Shown here: positions 56,163-64,000 of the stretch, piece by piece
Numbering within the stretch: the stretch's first letter is position 1
How the letters are laid out: each line of letters starts with the position of its first letter
Assembly (NCBI GenBank): GCA_944990035.1
Contig: CALYLX010000127.1
Location: 682,001 to 746,000, forward strand
Direction: 5' to 3'
DNA: 64,000 nucleotides
Origin: Clitopilus passeckerianus
Lineage: Eukaryota; Basidiomycota; Agaricomycetes; Agaricales; Entolomataceae
Notes under the pieces: model-generated
The model's database searches: none
The model's input: only the letters and a program-made list of their open reading frames with translations
Told to the model about the DNA's origin: nothing
Made by a program: the position numbers and the translations under genes

Positions 56163-57046
56163 ATGGCTCCAACCAACCCTGAACCAAAGAAACTCGCCGA
56201 ACTCCGAATGGGACAACCATTTGAATATGATGGTGACCGAAGAAATGCCGAAGTTTGGTTGTTGGAAGTCAAGATGTACCTAAGCCTGAACGACCACATC
56301 TACGACAACAACAACAAGCAAATCGCTTTTGCACTTTCCTTTTGAAGAAAGGAACCGCTTTGGCATGGAAACGATCTTTCTGCCAGAACTACACAAACAA
56401 AGATAACGACATCATCCTCCCCGATTTCAAACAATTCGAGAAAGAATTCATCAACGCCTTCTACCCAGTAGACGGAGAAGGACAGGCATTTGCATCCCTA
56501 GACGCTCTCACGCAGAAAGGACCAATTGACGATTACATATCTCAATTCAAAGTCCTTATCTCCGCCTCCGGGATCACCGATGAAAAGGCGAAGATTGAAT
56601 TCTTCCAGAAAGGACTCAACTCCAAGATCATCGAAAAGATCTATAACCTCCCCATTCTTCCCGTCACCATTAACGGATGGTACGAACACGCTGCCCGATT
56701 TGATGCACAATGGCGTAGAGGACAGAACGTCATCCGCCGCAACAGAGGACTCCCCCCTATTTCCCATGCAAACCCCCGCAATACCCACGCCACAGCAGAC
56801 CCTAACGCCATGGACATTGACGCCTTATCTTTTGAAAAGAGAAAGGAGTTAATGAAGGAAGGGAAATGTTTCCGCTGTTTCAAGAAAGGACATCGCTCTC
56901 GAGAATGCCCTGAACGCAGAGGAGGAAAGCAGTCCAACACCAACTCCTATGGCAAGAAAAACATCAAAGATCTTGTCAGAACCATTAGAGCGTTGGAAGC
57001 GGAAGAATTGGAGAGCTTCTGGAATGAGCTCGATGAGGATTTTTAG
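56163..57046 (+). CDS. Element B gag with CCHC zinc knuckle, frame broken
   Basis: The ATG at 56163 opens MAPTNPEPKKLAELRMGQPF, then EVWLLEVKMYLSLNDHIYDN. The frame ends in TGA after IAFALSF at a T-run (56340-56343); one more T restores LKKGTALAWKRSFCQNYTNK. The capsid-like part continues FEKEFINAFYPVDGEGQAF and KIEFFQKGLNSKIIEKIYNL. The knuckle is CFRCFKKGHRSREC, and the protein ends SFWNELDEDF at a TAG (57044-57046). Upstream of 56163 lies a Pro/Glu repeat region (PEPEPQPDPEPESEPEQEPE, 55990-56110) in another frame. A C-run at 56104-56108 could account for that shift, so the true gag is probably longer. Confidence 0.82.
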
Positions 57047-60000
57047 AACGGCGGCCAGTGTCAACGTCTGAACCCGCCACAATACTGATTTCTTCTATGT
57101 CGTATGCAGAACCTTTTGATAAATCTATGCGTCTACCCATTAAGGTCTCTGCTCCGAATGAAGAAAGAACCGTTGAAACCAAAGCACTAGTCGACTCAGG
57201 TGCTCAAGGACTATTCATCGACAAAGAATTCGTCGCCCGCCATCGAATCAAAACACATCCCCTTCGACAACCTCTCACTGCCAAGAACGTTGACGGCACT
57301 ATCAACAAAACAGGGCAAATCACCCATTACACCTGGGTCGATATAGGGATAGGGAAACACAAGGCGTCAGAACGGTGCCTGGTCACTGGATTAGGGAATG
57401 AACACCTGATCCTCGGACTCCCATGGCTGAAGCGAACGAATCCAGAAATCAACTGGCAAAAGGGGACACTATTCATTAATCCCAAGCGCGTCAAGACATC
57501 CCCGCTACGCACGGCCCTTGCCCGAGTCCAGATCAGACGACTAGCCGCAACAGAGGAATCACGCCTAGACATTTCCAACGTACCCGACGAACCCGAACCC
57601 ATTGAAACACCCTTAGAAGAACCCAATGACGAACAAGACCTGGTTATTGCCTATGTGAAAGGAGAACCAGTGATGGGAATATTCGAACGAGCCAATTCCC
57701 CATTGACGAATGAACATCGAGAACCAGAAATCAGAAGAATCCGAGCTGCAAATATCTCCCGAATCACCCGAGATAGAGGATCACTGCGATTCGTCCCGAC
57801 CCAGAACGTCTGGATTCGCGCCAAGACGTCCATCTCCCAGACCCTAGAACATCAGAAAACCGAAGAGGTCAAGAAGAAACTCGAAGACCTCATTCCCCCC
57901 GAATACCACGAATTCAAGAAAGTCTTTGAGAAAGAAGCATCAGAACGATTCCCCCCATCTCGGCCTTGGGATCACGCCATTGATCTCAAACCAGACTTTG
58001 TTCCGAAAGACTGCAAGGTCTACCCTCTCAATCCAAAGGAGCAAGCCGAAATGGACAAATTTCTCGAAGAAAACTTACGAAAAGGATACATCCGACCCTC
58101 GAAATCACCTCAAGCATCACCCTTCTTCTTTGTAGCAAAGAAAGAAGCAAACGCACTACGACCCTGCCAAGATTACCGATATCTCAACAGTGGAACTGTC
58201 AAGAATGCCTACCCCTTACCACTAGTCAGCGACCTACTCGACAAACTCAGAGGAGCAAAGATTTTCACAAAGCTGGACATCCGATGGGGATATCATAATG
58301 TCCGGATCAAAGAAGGAGACGAGTGGAAAGCAGCCTTCAAAACAAATCGAGGCTTGTTTGAACCCACCGTCATGTTCTTTGGACTATGCAACTCCCCAGC
58401 CACGTTTCAAGCAATGATGAACCACATCTTCAGAGACATGATCGATGAAGGATGGTTAATCATCTACATGGATGACATGTTACTCTTCTCTAAAGACCCA
58501 AGAGAACATGAGAAGCGCACCAAACGGGTACTCCAAAGGCTGATGGAACACAACCTGTTCCTCAAAGCTGAGAAATGCAAATTCAATGTAACAGAAGTCG
58601 AATTCCTTGGAATGATCGTATCGCCAGACAAGATCCACATGGACCCAACTAAACTCGACGGGATAAAGAAATGGCCAACCCCGACCACTGTAAAAGAAGT
58701 TCGGTCCTTTTTGGGATTTGGCAACTTCTACCGGAGGTTCATAGGGAAATATGCGGAACTAGCCCGACCCCTGAACAATCTCACCAAGAAAGATCGGCCC
58801 TTTACATGGGGAAAGGAACAAGAAGAAGCATTTGAAGCCCTGAAGAAAAGGTTCGCGGAGACACCCGTACTCACGATGCCCGATCCAACAAAACCATTCA
58901 CCATTGAATGTGATGCATCCAAGTGGGCGACAGGAGCAGTGCTACGCCAACGAGACGAAAATAACGACTGGCACCCTTGTGGATACATCTCTCACTCCTT
59001 CACCCCAACCGAACGGAACTACGAAATCTACGACAGGGAACTACTCGCTATAGTCAGAGCACTGGAAACTTGGCGACACTATCTACAAGGATCAGCCCAC
59101 CCTGTCACGGTATTCTCCGACCACAAGAACCTAACCTACTACCGAACGCCACAGAAACTTAGCCGACGACAAGCACGATGGAGTTTACTCCTCTCCCAAT
59201 ATGACCTAAACCTAGTCCATGTACCAGGAACTCAGATGGTCCAATCTGACGAACTATCCCGATGAGCAGATCACATTCTAGACCACGACACTGACAACGA
59301 AGACATCACCATGCTACCTGATAAACTTTTCATCCGAACAATTGACACCGAACTTAAGGGGGAATTTGCCGAACACATGATGAAAGACGAATTCTTCACG
59401 GAAGCAATACGACACCTGAAGAACCACTCTACCCCCATCAAATCGGCTTTAGCCGACTGGAAAGTAGAGGACTCTCTCCTCTTTTTCCGGGGGCGATGCT
59501 ACGTCCCTAATGATGCTACCCTACGACGAAGCCTCATACAGAAGTATCATGACGCACCTATGGCCGGACACCCCGGAGCATTCAAGACGATGGAGTTAAT
59601 TTCCGAACACTACTGGTGGCCCAGAATGTTTGGAACTGTCAAATCCTACGTTGATGGATGTGCCCCTTGCCAACAGATGAAGGTCAATACACACCCCACG
59701 GCACCTCCCCTGAACCCAGTCAAATTTACCGCCACACGACCCTTCGAACTTGCCTCTACAGATTTCATCACTGATCTTCCTGAGGTTAACGGTTACGACT
59801 CACTCATGGTCGTGGTAGACCATGGCCTTAGTAAGGGGGTAATTTTGATCCCTTGCAAGAAGACCATTGACGCCCTAGGCACTGCCAACAACTACCTGGA
59901 TGCTGTCTACAGAAGATTCGGACTTCCCGACAAACTGATATCCGATAGAGGTCCACAATTCGCATCCAAAGTATTCCAAGAACTAGGACGACTCCTAGGA

Positions 60001-60843
60001 ATCAAGCTTTCCCTGACAACCGCATATCACCCACAAGCAGATGGAGAAACCGAACGCGTCAACCAAGACATTGGCGCTTATCTCCGACTATTCTGCGCCA
60101 ACAACCCCGAGAAATGGCTAGAACTAATTCCCCTAATGGAATTCGCCCATAACAAACGTGTTCATGCCGTCACCGCACAAACTCCATTCTACCTAATGAA
60201 CGGAGCAGAACCACGCGCTATTCCCCTTCCATATCAGAAGACCAATGTCCCTGCTGCGGAAACCCGAATGAAAGAACTCCAACAAGCACGAGACGAAGCT
60301 GCGGCTGCCCATGAACTTGCGAGACGAAAGATGGCCGAACGTGTCCGAAGTAACTTCAAACCATTTGAACAAGGACAGAAGGTTTGGTTGGAAACAACTA
60401 ACCTAAAACTGGCATACTACTCGAAGAAGTTCACGCCACGACGAGAAGGCCCCTTCACGATCAAAGAAGTTCTAGGTCCGCTGACCTACAGATTAGAACT
60501 ACCCCGAGCATGGAAAATTCACCCTGTGTTCCACGCCACCCTCCTCACACCATACAAGGAAACCGAGACACATGGGCCCAATTTCCTAGAACCGCCACCT
60601 GACCTCATCAATCAAGAAGAAGAATGGGAAGTGGAAGAAATTGTCGCACACAAACGACATCGTGGGAAGATCCTTTACAAGATCAAGTGGAAAGGATATC
60701 CGACATCGGAGAACTCATGGGAACCCGTGAGAAACCTCCAGAACGCCAAGAAGACCCTTGAAGCTTATAAGAAGAGGAAGAACATTCGGTGGATCTCCAT
60801 CAACCCACAGCACTTCGCCGAAGCAAACACATCTTGCTTATAA
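57037..60843 (+). CDS. Element B pol polyprotein with chromodomain, one nonsense codon
   Basis: Protease ALVDSGAQGLFIDKEFVARH; reverse transcriptase CQDYRYLNSGTVKNAYPLPL, IFTKLDIRWGYHNVRIKEGD and GWLIIYMDDMLLFS (active-site YMDD); RNase H FTIECDASKWATGAVLRQRD; integrase zinc region KYHDAPMAGHPGAFKTMELI with CAPCQQMK; core ASTDFITDLP, SDRGPQFASKVFQELG, YHPQADGETERVNQDI; chromodomain EWEVEEIVAHKRHRGKILYK then IKWKGYPTSENSWEP. At 59263-59265 a TGA replaces the CGA found at the matching place in element A (LSRR), splitting pol after RNase H; the rest stays in frame to TAA at 60841-60843. Pol is in the -1 frame relative to gag and overlaps its end at GGATTTTTAG, a possible slip site. Confidence 0.9.
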
Positions 60844-61724
60844 TGTCCTCCAATGTCTCCTCCTACGACCGCACCATCATCCTTAACACCTTCAAAACCG
60901 ATTCCGCTGTTACGGCGCTCCGTACGAACACTGCCTGGAGCAACAACGACAACCTCCTCACCGAAGTGGCAGAGCGGGGCTCAGCCTACCACGACCGAAG
61001 AACCGAATTCCGCAACGAAGTGGCTCGTCTACGCCACCTATATTCGAAAACCCTTGAAGAACTTGATCGAGCTCTTGACAGCTCTGACCAACGCACGGAG
61101 GAAACCCTCACCGACCTCTTCTTCGCTGCCGGAGGTACAGCCTTCCTTGATCAGCACTATCCTGAACGACGAAGTTGGTTCCCCAACCCGAAAGAGACAG
61201 ATTTCGAAACCCTTGCCGCCAATCCCTGGGGGCCTGAGGAAGATCAAACCACCGAAGAACCGACGATTCTCACGGCACGTCAGGTTCGAGGAACCCTCCA
61301 AGAATTCCCCCCCGTCACCAACCTTGCTACCGCCGCCAAGATAAAGCACAATCCCTTCATTCAAACTACACCCGAGGATCAAGATAGCGACAAGGAAAAC
61401 GTCAACCCAAATGTCAAACCCACCGACACCTTACCTCTCCGCATTCGAAAGCCCACCAGAGTCAGATTCGCCAACTCTGGTGAACCCTCTTCCTCAACGA
61501 TCTCGTCACAGAAGGCGCCGCGTACCGGATACCTTGCCAACCAGCCACCACCGCCCAGACACTTCCGATGCTATGTTTGCGGAGGCAGACATCGACAATA
61601 CCATTGCTTTCGTTTTGTTTGTCGTCTGTGTCATCATCGCGGCCCAGGCCATTACCCGGTTAACTGTCCACAACGCTATTGGAAGAACATAGACCGCCAT
61701 TTCTGGGGCAAGAAGAAGAATTGA
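60843..61724 (+). CDS. Element B extra 3' ORF (ORF3): coiled-coil protein with tandem zinc knuckles
   Basis: Intact 293-residue ORF. Its ATG (60843-60845) overlaps the pol stop as TAATG. It starts MSSNVSSYDRTIILNTFKTD. The helical middle includes EFRNEVARLRHLYSKTLEEL and EETLTDLFFAAGGTAFLDQH. A conserved block FETLAANPWGPEEDQ is followed by ILTARQVRGTLQEFPPVTNL and a disordered basic part. The C-terminus carries CYVCGGRHRQYHC (CX2CX3HX4C) and CRLCHHRGPGHYPVNC (CX2CX6HX4C), then RHFWGKKKN. It is separate from the gag CCHC protein. Element A has a homologue at the same place. A nucleic-acid binding or chaperone role is inferred from the knuckles only; the rest matches no family I recognise. TAATG would allow coupled reinitiation after pol. 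Confidence 0.85.
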   Translation: MSSNVSSYDRTIILNTFKTDSAVTALRTNTAWSNNDNLLTEVAERGSAYHDRRTEFRNEVARLRHLYSKTLEELDRALDSSDQRTEETLTDLFFAAGGTAFLDQHYPERRSWFPNPKETDFETLAANPWGPEEDQTTEEPTILTARQVRGTLQEFPPVTNLATAAKIKHNPFIQTTPEDQDSDKENVNPNVKPTDTLPLRIRKPTRVRFANSGEPSSSTISSQKAPRTGYLANQPPPPRHFRCYVCGGRHRQYHCFRFVCRLCHHRGPGHYPVNCPQRYWKNIDRHFWGKKKN

Positions 61725-61757
61725 AGTCAGGTGACTTCAACGCTAGCGAGAGGGTAA

Positions 61758-61948
61758 TGTTACAGTTACCTTGGATACACACCCGGACTCTTTTTCCTTT
61801 TTACTCATCTACCATTACTATCCCCGCCCCGCTTACGTTTATACAATTACTCAGTACTGCTGCGCATTACTCATCCCTTTAGCTATGATTACTCAGTATT
61901 CTCACGATCGTGGGATACTTGTACTATATTTATTTACCATGACTCGTC
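61758..61948 (+). repeat. 3' LTR of element B, first 191 bp only
   Basis: Matches 55227 onward up to ACTCGTC, where element C begins. The sequence continuing ATGACTC in the 5' LTR is expected right of element C, outside the window. The 5 bp before C are TCGTC. Confidence 0.9.
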
Positions 61949-62413
61949 TGTTATGATTTTGCTTACATGTTTCTCCTTACATACCCCGGCCCGCTTACCT
62001 ATGCACGATTACTCACATATGCTGCGCATCACTGCGCATTTTTCATCTTTTTCCATGCTTACTCCGCATCTCTCACGATCGTGAGAGACTTATACCTTAT
62101 CTGACTCTTTCTGACTCATGTACTTACTCATCATGCTGCGCATGACTCATTACTTACTCAGCATGCTGCGCATGTGCTATATTTAGAACTACTAGATAGG
62201 TATATAAACCTGTACCATTTGGTCAAGGCTCCTCAGCTTGACCTAGGCAATCTACCTAACTGCTTAGTTCTCTATTTCGCCTTTAAGTCCCTTGCTTCGT
62301 CAATCTCACCAGGTCGTCAGTACAGCCGCAGCTGCTGACAAATCTCTGTCTTTGTTTATCAAAGACATCGAGCGTAAACAGTATTACCTAAGTTGTTAGG
62401 CTCTGCCTTAACA
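61949..62413 (+). repeat. 5' LTR of element C
   Basis: 465 bp, reverse complement of the element A LTRs. TATATAAA at 62201-62208; predicted transcript start CAGCTTGACCT at 62234-62244. Confidence 0.93.
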
Positions 62414-62415
62414 AA

Positions 62416-62426
62416 AGGTCAAGCTG
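62416..62426 (+). promoter_or_regulatory. Element C self-primer binding site
   Basis: AGGTCAAGCTG two bases after the LTR, exact reverse complement of 62234-62244. Confidence 0.7.
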
Positions 62427-62644
62427 TTCAGAAGGCCCGCTCATTGTTAGCGCAGGCCCACCCCACGACAACACAGCAGAAGCACGCAACAGGCCGATTG
62501 CCGTTGCGGCTACCACTCAGTCACCACGGTCGTACACAGGGCAGACCACCCGCCACGAAATACCACTCTAGTAGAAGGAACCAACAACGTCTACAAGTTC
62601 ACCAACGGAAGCTACTGCGGTTTTAATCACAACAATAACCGCTG

Positions 62645-63982
62645 GTGCTACGCCTCTCTCTCCTTGGCAAATTCACATTCACCACCGTTGCCGTTGAAAG
62701 CAGACACTTCCACGCTCTAGACTTCCCTACCCCTGAACGACCTCATAAGACCCCTGCTATTGTCCGAGCTCAACGAGAACACGACATTGAAGTAGACGAG
62801 GAGGAACAGCGACGCTTCGCACCATTACCCACAGCAATATCCAGGAACCCATCACTAGTCCCGTCTACCAGCGCTTCTGTCTTGCCCGAAGAGGAAGAAG
62901 AAGAACACCAAGTACAACAACAGCTAGAGGAGAGCCCCACAGCTGAGCCAGAGGAGCGCCCAGTGCAGAAACAATTGAACCAGAGACCGACTTCGATTTC
63001 GACTACGAAATGTCACAAGACAACAACAACAAGAAGGACATTGGAGCCAAACCCCAAACGTTCTCCGGAGACCGATCCAAGACCAGAAAGTTCATTCAGG
63101 AACTTGAAGACTACCTCATCCTAAACAACCTCAACCAACTCGAAGATGACAAGAAGATTCGCATCGCCCTATCCTTCCTCAAAGAAGGAACTGCAGCAGC
63201 ATGGGGATTAGAATTTCACGATAAATATTCAGCAGCTGAAAGGAAAGCCACCTACGCTGAATTTATCAACCAATTCAAAGAAGCCTTTTCCCTACCGACG
63301 ACAAAGCTGCCGCACTCCTCCAACTCAAAGCCTTACGACAGGATGGGACAGCTGACGAATTTGTCACCGTCTTCAAGAATATTCTTGCACGAACTGATCT
63401 CAGCGGTGACACTGCAAAGATTGAGATCTTCATGGAAGGACTTACCCCCAAACTCCGAGAGAAAATTCTCTTTTCCGATTCCCTCCTACCACATTCGACG
63501 ATTGGGTCAAGAAAGCCGTCCAGTTTGACAACAACTGGCGACGTGCCAAGACAATCATGGGACATACCCGTATCATCAAGACATCTGATATGGTCAAAGG
63601 TGCTTACAAAACACCTACTGGAGCCCGAGACCCAATGGCTATGGATGTTGATCGTTTCACCACTGATCCACCCAAACGCCGCCTCACCCAGGAGGAAAGA
63701 GAACATCACAAGAAGAACAACTTGTGCTACTATTGCTCCAAGAAAGGTCACACGATCCAACAATGTCTTCAAAGGAAGAATTTTGGAAGAACCTACCCTA
63801 GCAACAACGACAGCCGATTCCACAAGAAACCTGAGAAGGGAGCCGAGTTGATCAAATATGTCAGAGCAGTCCTAGCTGACATGCCCCAAGAAGAAGCCGC
63901 TGAATTCTACACTGAAGCAGAGGCTGAGGGTTTTAAAGAGGAAGACTGCAAAGCCGACGTCAGTACTTCCTCGCCCGATTGA
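62645..63982 (+). CDS. Element C gag with CCHC zinc knuckle, frame broken several times
   Basis: Same protein as element A gag: MSQDNNNKKDIGAKPQTFSG at 63010, IRIALSFLKEGTAAAWGLEF, MGHTRIIKTSDMVKGAYKTP and CYYCSKKGHTIQQC, ending SSPD at 63982. Relative to element A single bases are missing in C-runs at 62662-62663, 62959-62961 and 63290-63292. The T-run at 63471-63474 carries the same break as in A. The short C-run losses make this copy unreadable as written, although sequence identity to A is otherwise very high. Confidence 0.8.
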
Positions 63983-64000
63983 TATTTCCAGTGTACTTGT

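Larger units (their letters stand above)
55227..61948 (+). mobile_element. Gypsy chromodomain LTR retrotransposon, element B (3' LTR split by element C)
   Basis: Plus orientation. 5' LTR 55227-55689 (463 bp, TGTTACAGTT...CTTAACA), primer-binding site 55692-55702, gag, pol, extra ORF3, and a 3' LTR beginning at 61758. The first 191 bp of the 3' LTR are present (61758-61948) before element C interrupts it. One difference in the shared part (GATACGCACCC against GATACACACCC) suggests an older insertion than element A. The order, LTR ends and PBS are the same as in element A, but the nucleotide sequence is clearly another family. Pol has a nonsense codon and gag has homopolymer frame breaks. Confidence 0.9.
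61949..64000 (+). mobile_element. Gypsy element C, second copy of family A, nested in element B and cut by the window edge
   Basis: Plus orientation, opposite to element A. The LTR, leader and gag match element A almost base for base; the differences seen are mainly single bases missing from C-runs. Only the 5' LTR, primer site and gag lie in the window. Its insertion into the 3' LTR of B makes it younger than B. Confidence 0.92.

Noticed and set aside
55968..56299. Minus-strand Gly/Ser/Val-rich frames opposite element B gag
   Set aside because: Shadow of the Pro/Glu repeat coded on the plus strand.
62393..62626. 77-residue leader ORF conserved in elements A and C
   Set aside because: It spans the LTR edge and primer site, and the two copies are near identical at DNA level, so conservation says nothing. 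The other frame through this region matches gag of element B better.

Overview
The window looks like nuclear DNA of a mushroom-forming basidiomycete (Agaricomycete). Genes are dense, lie on both strands and are cut by many short introns of about 50 nt with GT-AG ends. The protein families also fit this group: DUF6535, F-box, a TET/JBP-like dioxygenase and chromodomain Gypsy retrotransposons. No rRNA, convincing tRNA or CRISPR array was seen.

Positions 1-36.9 kb are an ordinary gene-rich arm. In order: a secreted intradiol dioxygenase-like protein (running off the left edge), profilin, an AGC-type protein kinase, a Kre9/Knh1-like GPI-anchored protein, a large chromodomain protein, ribosomal protein eS30, a 1243-residue F-box/WD40 protein, ORC5, a quinone-oxidoreductase-like MDR enzyme, a four-helix membrane protein, a damaged kinase-like gene, a DUF6535 membrane protein, a broken dihydrofolate reductase relic, a small conserved-looking protein, an F-box protein, an NmrA-like reductase and a probable dimeric alpha/beta-barrel protein.

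From 38.6 kb to the right edge the window is accessory and transposon-rich. A TET/JBP-like 2-oxoglutarate dioxygenase gene (38590-40173, minus) stands head to head with an integrase-type DDE transposase gene (41634-43426, plus). A multi-exon gene with N-terminal Cys/His motifs and a possible HECT-like C-terminus (50777-54667, minus) faces the transposase. Gypsy element A (43421-50633, 465-bp LTRs that look identical, 5-bp duplication ATAAT) landed in the last codons of the transposase and now supplies its stop codon. A second Gypsy family, element B, starts at 55227; its 3' LTR is split at 61948/61949 by element C, a second copy of family A that runs off the right edge.

Both Gypsy families share a gag-pol-chromodomain layout, an extra ORF after pol that encodes a tandem zinc-knuckle protein, and an 11-nt primer-binding site that repeats the complement of the predicted 5' end of their own transcript, as in Tf1/sushi-type self-priming. 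Nearly all reading-frame breaks in the elements and in the transposase are single missing bases in homopolymer runs. They may be consensus errors in repeats rather than real decay.
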